Shown here: positions 50,041 through 58,187 of the stretch, one piece after another
Layout of the letters: every line of letters starts with the position of its first letter
Position numbering within the stretch: position 1 is the first letter of the stretch
Assembly: GCF_000750635.1 (NCBI RefSeq)
Contig: NZ_CCDM010000006.1
Location: 310,001 to 374,000, forward strand
Direction of reading: 5' to 3'
DNA length: 64,000 nucleotides
Source: Oceanobacillus jeddahensis
GTDB lineage: Bacteria > Bacillota > Bacilli > Bacillales > Amphibacillaceae
Program-made: the position numbers and the translations under genes
The notes under the pieces: model-generated
Database searches by the model: none
The model's input: the letters and a program-made list of their open reading frames with translations, nothing else
Told to the model about the DNA's origin: nothing

Positions 50041-51042
50041 ATGATTTTTGAAAAAATGTATACAACAGTCGATACGCATACAGCAGGGGAACCTTTACGC
50101 ATTATAACAGATGGAATTCCAGAGATTAAAGGAGAGACACAACTGGAGAAAAGAGCATATTGCATGGAGCATTTAGATGATCTTAGACAGGTTCTTATGT
50201 ACGAACCCAGGGGCCATGATGGGATGTATGGGTGTATTATTACTGAACCTTCCACACCTGGAGCTGATTTTGGTGTCCTATTTATGCACAATGAAGGATG
50301 GAGTACGATGTGTGGGCATGGCGTGATTGGAGTAGTTACGATGGCGATTGAAACAGGAAGGGTAAAAGTAGAAGGAAACCATCATACATTTATTGTTGAC
50401 TGTCCCTGTGGTCCGGTAACAGCTTATGCAACGACAGAAAATCATGTTGTTAAATCGGTTGCTTTTGAGAACGTCCCTTCCTTTGTGTATATGAAGGATT
50501 TTCCGATCGAATTTGACAACTATCAATTCAATGTTGATATTTCTTATGGCGGGGCTTTTTACGCTGTGGTCCATACGAAAGATTTAGGTGTGCATGTAAG
50601 CAAAAAAGAATTAGATGATTTGAAGGATCTTGGTGATAAAATAAAACATTATATAGAAGCAAGAGTAGAAGTCAAGCATCCAGAGGAGGATATTGATGGA
50701 ATCTATGGGGTGATATTTTCAGGCGATCCCCATAGTAATCAAGCAGATTTAAGAAATGTTACTATTTTTGCAGATAAGCAAATTGATCGTTCCCCTTGTG
50801 GTTCTGGAACAGCAGCAAGAGTGGCAACATTGTATGAAAGGGAGAAACTTAAAATAGGTGACCAGTTTATACATGAGGCTATTACAGACGAACATTTCAT
50901 TGGAGAAGTTCAATCCTTAAGCAAAGTCGATAAATATCAAGCTGTGATTCCCAAGGTGACAGGTTCGGCTTATATAACAGGTTTTCATCAGTTTGTTATT
51001 AATCCATATGATGCTTTGCATAAAGGGTTTTTATTAAAATAA
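50041..51042 (+). CDS. Proline racemase superfamily protein (racemase/epimerase type)
   Basis: 333 residues. Both acid/base positions are cysteines: C91 in STMCGHGVIG and C253 in DRSPCGSGTAAR. In this superfamily Cys/Cys marks proline racemases and 4-hydroxyproline 2-epimerases, while trans-3-hydroxyproline dehydratases have Ser or Thr at one or both positions. So an epimerase or racemase is predicted. Together with the adjacent reductase it suggests use of D-proline or hydroxyproline. Ribosome site GCGGGGG-like, eight bases before the ATG. Confidence 0.88.
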   Translation: MIFEKMYTTVDTHTAGEPLRIITDGIPEIKGETQLEKRAYCMEHLDDLRQVLMYEPRGHDGMYGCIITEPSTPGADFGVLFMHNEGWSTMCGHGVIGVVTMAIETGRVKVEGNHHTFIVDCPCGPVTAYATTENHVVKSVAFENVPSFVYMKDFPIEFDNYQFNVDISYGGAFYAVVHTKDLGVHVSKKELDDLKDLGDKIKHYIEARVEVKHPEEDIDGIYGVIFSGDPHSNQADLRNVTIFADKQIDRSPCGSGTAARVATLYEREKLKIGDQFIHEAITDEHFIGEVQSLSKVDKYQAVIPKVTGSAYITGFHQFVINPYDALHKGFLLK

Positions 51043-51123
51043 TATGAATCAGAGTGATGGACGTATAAGTTGAAAAGGTTATAGAGTGTTTGTTTTGATT
51101 CTATAACCTATTAATAAATGTAG

Positions 51124-51178
51124 TGCATAAAAGAAATTCAAATACACAATTATTCTTTCGTATTTGAATTTCTTATGC
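51124..51178. terminator. Bidirectional terminator of the racemase operon and the class V enzyme
   Basis: AGAAATTCAAATAC pairs with GTATTTGAATTTCT, with flanking GCATAA/TTATGC extending the stem. A second dyad, GGTTATAGA/TCTATAACC, lies at about 51079-51110. Confidence 0.8.
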
Positions 51179-51181
51179 TAC

Positions 51182-52495
51182 TTAATTTTCTATTTTATTC
51201 AATTCTGAAATTGATTCCGTCATTTGCAAAAATTTTTCAATGTCAGCAATATCGTGACAATGCATCGGTGATATGCGGATAGCGCCAGGAATTCCTAAAG
51301 CAATCAGCATCCTTTCAGAATAAGGGCTTCCCATAATTCTTTCAAATACAATACAGCCTCGTTTTTCGTATTCCCTGGCGGCAGCGGTATAGTCAAGATG
51401 ATTAAACCCGATTGCCACAATTAAATCTTTATAAAGCAAGCTTTCTGTATCGGTATAAACAGTAACATTTGAATTTTGTCTCAAACCTCGGACGTTTTCA
51501 GTTCCATTTAACAGGGCAGAAAGAAGTGCTCTTTCATGTAAGTGAATTTTCTCCATACCTTTCATAAATAATTCTCTCCGGTCTTTTGTATCTGAATAAT
51601 GTTTTCCAATCCAGCAGACATAATCAACTATTGCAGATATACTCGCGTAATTTGAAGGCGTTGGCGAGCCTAATTCCCATTCGTCGCTTTTTTTCGCTAA
51701 TAATTTATGATGGCGTAAATTCGCTAAACGGGGGGAAACCCAGCCAACCCCGATTCCACGATTTCCAAAAAATTTATATGGTGCCATCGTGACAGCATCT
51801 ACTCCAGTATCTTTTACATCAATAACACCATGAGGAGCATGTTGTACAGCATCTGTGATTACATATAAATCGGGCTTGATTTTTCTAGCCTGTGCTGTAA
51901 TCTCTTTCATATCCATAATAGTACCAGAAATATTGGACGCTGACATAATACTGATAAAACAGGTGTCTTTGTCTACTAAACTTGCTACTTCAGCAGCATC
52001 GATACCCCCAGTTTCCGGATTTACTTTTGCTACACGGAGCTCCATATCCATTTTTTGTGCAGCGTATGACGCAGCATCATAAGCAGAAGGATGCTCCATT
52101 TCAGAAGTTACGATATTTTTACCAGGGACATTCTCCGCAATCGTTTCTGCAATTTGAAACATTACTTGGGAAGCGGAAAGTTGTGTAATAATAGAACCAT
52201 TATCAGCACCAAAAATGACTTTTGTCATATCCTCTATACCTTGTTTTTTAATCTGTTGTAAATCTATCGAGCGGGGGTGAACTCTATCAGGGCAATCGGG
52301 GAATCTTTCAATAAATTCTTTTATTTCTACAACACTTTTCAATCTGAGTGATCCACCAGAGTTTTCAAAAAATAATCGTTCCCCATAATTTGGATCATTA
52401 TCTAAAAAATAGAATTTTTCTTTTATTTCTTTCTGAAGCTGAGAAGAAAAGAATTCACCCTCATACTGCAATTCTTTAACTTTTTGGACAGACAT
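51182..52495 (-). CDS. Class V fold PLP enzyme (SufS/NifS-like superfamily), unknown substrate
   Basis: 437 residues. PLP features of aminotransferase class V: SEMEHPSAYDAASYAA, YVITDAVQHAPHGVIDVKD (Asp and His contacts with PLP) and the Schiff-base lysine in TMAPYKFFGNRGIGVGW. It lacks the catalytic-cysteine loop of cysteine desulfurases as far as I can see, and has an extended N-terminus (EFFSSQLQKEIKEKF). AAGAGGCG precedes the ATG at 52495; the open frame to 52699 has no site. It is divergent from a LysR gene, probably its regulator. Confidence 0.82.
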   Translation of the reverse strand: MSVQKVKELQYEGEFFSSQLQKEIKEKFYFLDNDPNYGERLFFENSGGSLRLKSVVEIKEFIERFPDCPDRVHPRSIDLQQIKKQGIEDMTKVIFGADNGSIITQLSASQVMFQIAETIAENVPGKNIVTSEMEHPSAYDAASYAAQKMDMELRVAKVNPETGGIDAAEVASLVDKDTCFISIMSASNISGTIMDMKEITAQARKIKPDLYVITDAVQHAPHGVIDVKDTGVDAVTMAPYKFFGNRGIGVGWVSPRLANLRHHKLLAKKSDEWELGSPTPSNYASISAIVDYVCWIGKHYSDTKDRRELFMKGMEKIHLHERALLSALLNGTENVRGLRQNSNVTVYTDTESLLYKDLIVAIGFNHLDYTAAAREYEKRGCIVFERIMGSPYSERMLIALGIPGAIRISPMHCHDIADIEKFLQMTESISELNKIEN

Positions 52496-52792
52496 GGATA
52501 ATCGCCTCTTTCTTAAAATGAGATAAAGTTTTATGAAAGCATTTGTATTTCTTATATGTAATAAGTAAGGTGAAACAAGCCTTTTAATCATTTTGAAAAC
52601 ACTATTATTATTGATTTTGGAGAAAGGATGCAAGTCATAGAAACATAACAAGCAATACCAAAAAATACGAAGCGAATAAATGATGCTCCAAGCTTTCATG
52701 TTAGTAAGAATTGTAACAAACGATTAAAATATAGTAAAATTAAATTTATAGTTATTAATTATTAATAAAATAGATATTTTAGGAGGATTTAT
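52496..52792. promoter_or_regulatory. Divergent region between the class V enzyme and the LysR gene
   Basis: 297 AT-rich bases, no gene. By LysR convention the regulator binds here. The stretch AGTTATTAATTATTAATAA (52750-52768) contains overlapping A/T dyads next to the LysR start, but no clear operator stands out. Confidence 0.45.
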
Positions 52793-53692
52793 GTGAATTT
52801 TAATCAAATCGAAGCCTTTTTAACAACAATCAGATTGGGCAGTCTTTCTAAAGCAGCAGATCATTTATACATTTCCCAATCAACTGTTAGCCAACGTTTG
52901 CATTCTATTGAGAAAGAGTATGGAATTATATTGTTAAATCGGGACCGGGGAGTTAAAGGGATCTCGCTGACAGACGAAGGAGAAAGATTTTATCAAATTG
53001 CTTTGGAATATGAATTATTGCATATGGAAGCAAAAAGTATGAAATTAAGAAGCGGTAATATGACAATTACTATTGGAGCTGTTGATAGTGTTCATAATTA
53101 TATATTTCAAAACCTGTATGAAAAAATCACACAGGAAATACCTAATCTCCGTTTAGCAATCAGGACGTATCAGTCAAATGAAATCTATTCGCTCATCGAA
53201 CAGAGAAAAATTGATATAGGGCTATCATTACAGGAGCGGTTGTTACGTCATATTCATTTAAAAAAATTATTTGGAGAACAGCTTGTCCTGATTCAATGTA
53301 AAAAGAATGGACAATCAGAAAAAATAATTGCAAATGATACGCTGCTCCCTGAAAATCAGCTTTATATTTACTGGGGAATTGATTATCAGATTTGGCAGGA
53401 AAAGCATTGGGGTTCATCTTCAAATACTTATATTCAAATAGATACAGTAAAAATGCTGCAAGACTTTATCGTTGATTCTAATTTATGGGCAATTGTTCCA
53501 GTTTCGGTTGCAAGGAGTATGTATGAGGATGGTCTTGTTAACGTTTATATGCTGGAGGATCCGCCGCCGGATAGAATTTGTTATATTGTAGAACGGGAAG
53601 GGGGAAGCCGTTATTCAAAAAGAATTAATGAAATTCTTCTACATTCTATGGATGAAATAGAAAATATCGTAAGACCCTGGGAGGGGGAATGA
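52793..53692 (+). CDS. LysR family regulator
   Basis: 299 residues. N-terminal winged helix (about 2-60: NQIEAFLTTIRLGSLSKAAD, HLYISQSTVSQRLHSIEKEY) and a C-terminal periplasmic-binding-protein-like effector domain (about 90-290). GTG start with AGGAGG at 52781-52786; the ATG two bases earlier is out of frame. Divergent from the class V enzyme gene and upstream of the pxp operon, so it may control either or both. Confidence 0.9.
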   Translation: MNFNQIEAFLTTIRLGSLSKAADHLYISQSTVSQRLHSIEKEYGIILLNRDRGVKGISLTDEGERFYQIALEYELLHMEAKSMKLRSGNMTITIGAVDSVHNYIFQNLYEKITQEIPNLRLAIRTYQSNEIYSLIEQRKIDIGLSLQERLLRHIHLKKLFGEQLVLIQCKKNGQSEKIIANDTLLPENQLYIYWGIDYQIWQEKHWGSSSNTYIQIDTVKMLQDFIVDSNLWAIVPVSVARSMYEDGLVNVYMLEDPPPDRICYIVEREGGSRYSKRINEILLHSMDEIENIVRPWEGE

Positions 53693-53769
53693 CGAATATG
53701 GAAGAGAAAAATAAATAATTGATTTATATCATCCATACAGCATTTGCAAGGGTACCAATTTTGGAGATA

Positions 53770-53823
53770 ATAAAACGAAATTTCATTCAGTGGGAGTTTT
53801 ACGGGCGGTTCTCCGTGATAAAA
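53770..53823 (-). repeat. Structured repeat family, 54-bp derivative F (reverse orientation)
   Basis: Reverse complement of the 3.4-kb derivative with one difference (AACCGCC instead of AATCGCC). It shares the diagnostic GAAATTTCG. It lies between the LysR gene and the pxp operon. Confidence 0.88.
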
Positions 53824-53995
53824 TTTCTGGCTTTAATAGCTAATTGAAAGTACGAGGTAAGATCTAACTTATCCATAAATATTATATTTATGAATATTTA
53901 ATATTTATATATTGTATTTTACAATAAAACGATTAGAGTGTTAATATACTTAACAAATAATTATCTTTTAAAATCAACATTTTATGAATAGTTTT

Positions 53996-54009
53996 TGTAA
54001 GCGTATACA
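53996..54009 (+). promoter_or_regulatory. Candidate cre (CcpA) site in front of pxpA
   Basis: TGTAAGCGTATACA matches the catabolite-responsive element consensus TGWAARCGYTWWCA at 13 of 14 positions and is near-palindromic. It ends where the AGGAGG ribosome site begins, so bound CcpA would act as a roadblock or prevent initiation. The 170 bases upstream are AT-rich with no gene. Confidence 0.65.
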
Positions 54010-54023
54010 GGAGGTTGGAAATA

Positions 54024-54782
54024 ATGAATTATACAATCGATATAAATACAGATATTGGAGAAGGTTTTGGCAGATACACTGTAGCAAATGATGAAAAGTT
54101 GCTTGATATTGTGAGCTCAGTGAACGTAGCGTGTGGTTTTCATGCTGGTGATCCGGTGATTATGAATCATACCGTTAAGAAGGCTGCTCAAAATGGGGTT
54201 GCTATTGGAGCACACCCGGGTTTAGCTGATTTAATAGGATTTGGAAGAAGAAAAATCAATGTAACAATGGAAGAAGTAACAACAAATGTACTTTATCAGC
54301 TTGGAGCTTTAAATGCATTTACTAAGGCACATAATACAACATTGCGCCATATCTCACCACACGGCCAATTAGGGCATTATTGTGTGCAAGATCAAGATTT
54401 TGCCAAAGCGTTTATGGAAGCCGTTAAACAATTTGATGCGTCTATCAAAATAGTGGCACTAGATGGAGAATTAGCAGAAGAAGCAAAAAAGCAGGGATAT
54501 AACGTGGTCAAGCAGATTTTTTCTGATAGAGCTTATAATAATGATGGAACATTGGTAGAGAGGTCTAGAGAAGGTTCGGTCATAACAAACTATGATGAGA
54601 TGGTTAGCCGAACTATTCAAATGATAAAAGAGAAAACGGTAAGAACGATTGACGGAAAAATAATAAAAATGGAAGGAGAGATTCTTTGTATTCATAGTGA
54701 TACCGCTAATTCAGATATACTTGCTGAACAGCTTAAGGATGAACTAGTGAAAAATGATATCACTATTTCCCCTTCTACTTAA
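54024..54782 (+). CDS. pxpA: PxpA-like (LamB/YcsF family) protein, divergent
   Basis: 252 residues. LamB/YcsF fold, the metal-binding subunit of prokaryotic 5-oxoprolinase. It retains DINTDIGEGFG, NVACGFHAGDPVIM and AIGAHPGLADLIGFGRR. Positions near-invariant in canonical PxpA are changed: HVKPHGxLYN reads HISPHGQLGH, and the C-terminal CLHGD reads CIHSD. So the substrate may not be 5-oxoproline. AGGAGG and an upstream TTG (54015) are present; the ATG at 54024 has proper spacing. First gene of a long plus-strand run. Confidence 0.88.
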   Translation: MNYTIDINTDIGEGFGRYTVANDEKLLDIVSSVNVACGFHAGDPVIMNHTVKKAAQNGVAIGAHPGLADLIGFGRRKINVTMEEVTTNVLYQLGALNAFTKAHNTTLRHISPHGQLGHYCVQDQDFAKAFMEAVKQFDASIKIVALDGELAEEAKKQGYNVVKQIFSDRAYNNDGTLVERSREGSVITNYDEMVSRTIQMIKEKTVRTIDGKIIKMEGEILCIHSDTANSDILAEQLKDELVKNDITISPST

Positions 54783-54813
54783 GGATGGTCTTACGGAATA
54801 GGTGGGTGTGAAA

Positions 54814-55542
54814 ATGGCTGACTATAAAATTACCAGTTATGGTGATGCTGCAATATGTATTACTTTTTCAGAGGTATTTACAGAAAAAGATTGGATGAAG
54901 GCACATACTTTAGCTGCAAAGCTGAGGGAAGAGAATTACGATTGGATGTTAAGTATTATCCCTACGTATACATCGGTTATTATTCATTACAGTATTATGG
55001 TAATGGATAAAGAAAGTGTAATAGAAATTATAAAAGACACCATTAATCAACCTGATTCGGAATTAGCAATTAGACAAAGAGATACACACTTTCTTCCTGT
55101 TGTTTATGGGGGAGAATTTGGTCCTGATTTACCGGTGATTGCAAAAAGATTAAAGCTGACGGAAGAAGAAATTATTCAGATGCATCTTCGTAGCACCAGT
55201 CAGCTCTTATCTTTTGCAAGCCCAGCAGGACAGCCTTTAATGGGGAAATCTGATATTCCGGATACAATTCCTCGTATGGAAACTCCTTATGTAAAAATTC
55301 CTAAAGGTACGATTGCCATAGTCGGCAGTCAAACAACAATATATACAAAAGAGACTCCAGGAGGCTGGCGCTTAATAGGACGTACACCTTTACAAGTTAC
55401 TTATCCAGAAAAAATACCGCCATCCCCGTTTAAGATAGGAGATTTTATACGTTTTTTCAAAATAGATGAAAAAGAATGGGATTTTTATAAGAATAAAAAT
55501 GTAGAAGATATGCCAGATTTATTGGAGGAAAAAAATGAATGA
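54814..55542 (+). CDS. pxpB: PxpB-like (KipI/AHS1 family) protein, divergent
   Basis: 242 residues. KipI/AHS1 domain, homologous to one half of the carboxyltransferase domain of urea carboxylase. The C-terminal block is well kept (IPKGTIAIVGSQTTIYTKET, PGGWRLIGRTPLQV). The GFTPGFPYL-type loop of canonical PxpB is replaced by LLSFASPAGQPLMGKSD. AGGTGGGTG precedes the ATG at 54814; a GTG at 54802 in frame is less likely. The stop overlaps pxpC by eight bases. Confidence 0.87.
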   Translation: MADYKITSYGDAAICITFSEVFTEKDWMKAHTLAAKLREENYDWMLSIIPTYTSVIIHYSIMVMDKESVIEIIKDTINQPDSELAIRQRDTHFLPVVYGGEFGPDLPVIAKRLKLTEEEIIQMHLRSTSQLLSFASPAGQPLMGKSDIPDTIPRMETPYVKIPKGTIAIVGSQTTIYTKETPGGWRLIGRTPLQVTYPEKIPPSPFKIGDFIRFFKIDEKEWDFYKNKNVEDMPDLLEEKNE

Positions 55543-56500
55543 TCGACTTTTCATCTTAGAATCAACGATTGCATCTATTCAAGACATTGGGAGGTATGGG
55601 TTCGAACACTATGGATTTAGTACCAATGGGGCACTTGATCAGTTTGCATATAAAATGAGTAATGCTTTACTTGGAAATTCGCTTGAAACACCAGCAATCG
55701 AAGTGACTGCATTTAATTTTTCTTTTAAAAGTAATGTGGACATTAGTATATGTGTTACCGGTGCACTGGCAGTTGTGGAAGTAGATGATGAAGCAAGGCC
55801 ACAGTGGGAAACTTTTATTTTGAAAAAAGGACAAAAATTACGTATTTCTAAAATACGTTCTGGGATGAGAGTTTATATCAATGTAGCTGGAGGGGTGAAT
55901 GTCCCCTACATACATGGAAGTGCTTCTTATGATGGTATGGTAGATATCGGTACAAAATTAAGTAAAGGGGATACACTTGCATTAAATGAAGATCCCAAAG
56001 GCTATATAAGAAGTAGATTACAAATACCTGACGAAGAAATACCAAAATATAAATCTCCTTGGAAAATCAATGTTTGCCACGGACCAGATGTTGATATTTT
56101 CAAACATCATATAAAATTTTTTGAGGAGGTTAAATTTCGAGTTTCTTTAGAGAGCGATAATATTGGTATTCGGCTGGAAAAATGTAGATTAACTAAATTT
56201 TCTCTACAGCAGACTTTATCAAGAGGTATTATTCCAGGAGCCATCGAAATCACACCACATGGTCAGCCTATTATTCTGCATAGAGGCAGAGGAGGAACAA
56301 TAGGATATCCAGTAATAGCTTGTATTTCTTCAACAGACTTAGACTTGGCGGGACAAATGAGACCTCACGATATCGTTCAATTTAAATTTATCTCACCAAA
56401 TAAAGCAATAGAGATGTACAGAAGGAGAGAGACATATATTCATCAAATACGAGATAAGAGTCTGGAATTAAACGATATATCAACAAAAGGAGTGGTATAG
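55535..56500 (+). CDS. pxpC: PxpC-like (KipA/AHS2, biotin-dependent carboxyltransferase family) protein, divergent
   Basis: 321 residues. AHS2 domain, the second half of the urea-carboxylase-type carboxyltransferase. The order of blocks is right: SIQDIGRYGFEHYGFSTNGA, ICVTGALAVVEVDD, RGIIPGAIEITPHGQPIIL. The usual ADRQTTGGYPKIA is HRGRGGTIGYPVIA, so the active-site loop differs. TTGGAGG precedes the ATG inside the end of pxpB. It ends directly at the TRAP binding-protein start, linking enzyme and transporter. Confidence 0.87.
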   Translation: MNDRLFILESTIASIQDIGRYGFEHYGFSTNGALDQFAYKMSNALLGNSLETPAIEVTAFNFSFKSNVDISICVTGALAVVEVDDEARPQWETFILKKGQKLRISKIRSGMRVYINVAGGVNVPYIHGSASYDGMVDIGTKLSKGDTLALNEDPKGYIRSRLQIPDEEIPKYKSPWKINVCHGPDVDIFKHHIKFFEEVKFRVSLESDNIGIRLEKCRLTKFSLQQTLSRGIIPGAIEITPHGQPIILHRGRGGTIGYPVIACISSTDLDLAGQMRPHDIVQFKFISPNKAIEMYRRRETYIHQIRDKSLELNDISTKGVV

Positions 56501-57577
56501 GTGAGAAGATTATTGAGAAGTTTAGGTTTTTTAACAGTACTTGTTATATTTTCTTTGTTAGCAGCTTGTATTGAATTAACCGAGCCCACAATAGCGGATG
56601 AAAGCGGACCTTCCAATGAGAGTAATTCAGACAGTGAAGTAACACTTAGGCTAGGTCATGTATTTGCTGAAGACGATCCGATACATAAAAGTACAGTGAT
56701 GATAGCGGATCTTGCAAAGGAATATAGTGATGGTGAACTTCAAATAGATGTATATTCAAACAGTCAATTAGGTGGGGAAAGAGAGCTAGTTGAAGGAGTA
56801 CAAATGGGAATGGTTGATATTGGACTGGCGGCTAACGCTCCTGTAACCAACTTTATTCCATCCCTTGTATATTGGGATTTTCCATATCTTGTAGACAGTA
56901 TTGAACATATGGAAAGAATTGAGAATGATGAGTCGATTATGGGAGCTTTACAAACGGATTTCGAAAATAATAATCTTGTAAACTTGGGAATACAATATGG
57001 CGGGTTTCGGCAGATAACAAACTCTGTACGGCCTATTGAAACATTAGATGATTTCAGTGGTATTAATATTAGACTTTTAGAAAGTGAAGTAATGATTGAA
57101 ACCTTTGAAAATATACCAGGAACAAGAACATCCAATATGGCTTTTTCGGAGTTATATTCAGGTTTGCAACAAGGAGTAGTGAATGCACAGGAAAACCCTT
57201 TGAATTCTATTTATAGTATGAAGTTTTTTGAAGTCCAGGATTATTTATCACTAACCAACCATTTTTTTACTACAAGGTATTACTTGATGAATGCAGACAG
57301 GTTTGATTTGTTATCGGAAAAGCAGCAGGAAGCGTTAGTAAGAGCTACAGAAGAAGTAATGGAACTTCATAAAGAGGAGCTTTTCGCAGAAGAAGCTCAA
57401 CTTCTAGAGATTTTGGAAGAAGAGGGTATGGAAATTAATGAAGTATCCGATGAATTCGTGGATGAATTTAGAACACAAATGAAAGAAACAGTATATCCCC
57501 GTTTTTATGATGTAGTTGGAAATGGTGACGAAGAAGCAGGACAAAAGTTGATTGAGGAGATTGAAGCATTAAGATAA
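56501..57577 (+). CDS. TRAP transporter solute-binding lipoprotein (DctP family)
   Basis: 358 residues. Lipoprotein signal with lipobox LAAC (Cys about 24), then a DctP fold: LRLGHVFAEDDPIHKS, YSNSQLGGERELVEGVQMG and the selectivity helix GGFRQITNSVRPI with the conserved Arg of carboxylate binding. GTG start with GGAGTGG inside the end of pxpC. It captures an organic acid for the DctQM permease; the operon suggests the substrate of the Pxp-like enzymes. Being a lipoprotein is normal for a Gram-positive. Confidence 0.92.
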   Translation: MRRLLRSLGFLTVLVIFSLLAACIELTEPTIADESGPSNESNSDSEVTLRLGHVFAEDDPIHKSTVMIADLAKEYSDGELQIDVYSNSQLGGERELVEGVQMGMVDIGLAANAPVTNFIPSLVYWDFPYLVDSIEHMERIENDESIMGALQTDFENNNLVNLGIQYGGFRQITNSVRPIETLDDFSGINIRLLESEVMIETFENIPGTRTSNMAFSELYSGLQQGVVNAQENPLNSIYSMKFFEVQDYLSLTNHFFTTRYYLMNADRFDLLSEKQQEALVRATEEVMELHKEELFAEEAQLLEILEEEGMEINEVSDEFVDEFRTQMKETVYPRFYDVVGNGDEEAGQKLIEEIEALR

Positions 57578-57679
57578 ATCCTATAAACCAATATATATCT
57601 TTAGGTTTTAACGCGAAGATATATGCAAGATTTTCAATATTTCGTAAATAAAATAAAGTCTAAGAAATAGGGTGAGGTT

Positions 57680-58153
57680 ATGGAACGGGTTGAAAGTATA
57701 TTCAAATATATTACAGTCTTTTTAATGGGAGTTATTATAGTAACAGTAACACTGCAAATCGTTGCACGAGAAATAATATATTTTCCCGTAAGCTGGACTC
57801 AGGAAGTAGCTAAATATTCATTTATATGGATGAGCTTAATTGGAGCGGCATTGGGAATTAGAAATCTTTCTCATGTAAGCATCGATGTGATTGTAAATAA
57901 GTTACCACCTAAGATAGAAAAGTTTATTCAATATTTTATAGAAGTAAGTATTATTTTATTAATGACTGTACTACTGGTTCAAAGTTTTAGATTTAGTTTA
58001 TCTGCTGCCGGGCAAACCTCTCCAATAATTGGGGTGCCAATGAGTGTTGTATATGTAGCTTTAATTGTATTCTCGATTCTATCGATACTCTTTGCCTTTG
58101 AAAAAATTGTGAAGCTGAATAAAGGAATAAGCATTGAAAAAGAAGATGAATAG
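57680..58153 (+). CDS. TRAP transporter small permease (DctQ family)
   Basis: 157 residues with four membrane segments. VSWTQEVAKYSFIWMSLIGA and LGIRNLSHVSIDVIVNKLPP are DctQ signatures. It assembles with the large permease to couple solute uptake to sodium. GGGTGAGG precedes the ATG. The 102-base gap after the binding-protein gene holds no clear terminator, so the operon probably continues. Confidence 0.9.
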   Translation: MERVESIFKYITVFLMGVIIVTVTLQIVAREIIYFPVSWTQEVAKYSFIWMSLIGAALGIRNLSHVSIDVIVNKLPPKIEKFIQYFIEVSIILLMTVLLVQSFRFSLSAAGQTSPIIGVPMSVVYVALIVFSILSILFAFEKIVKLNKGISIEKEDE

Positions 58154-58187
58154 TTTTTTGAAGCTAATTTCAAGGAGGTAAAAGACA

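Noticed and set aside
52496..52699. N-terminal extension of the class V enzyme
   Set aside because: The open frame continues upstream, but without a ribosome site and with a composition unlike the enzyme; MSVQK at 52495 has one.
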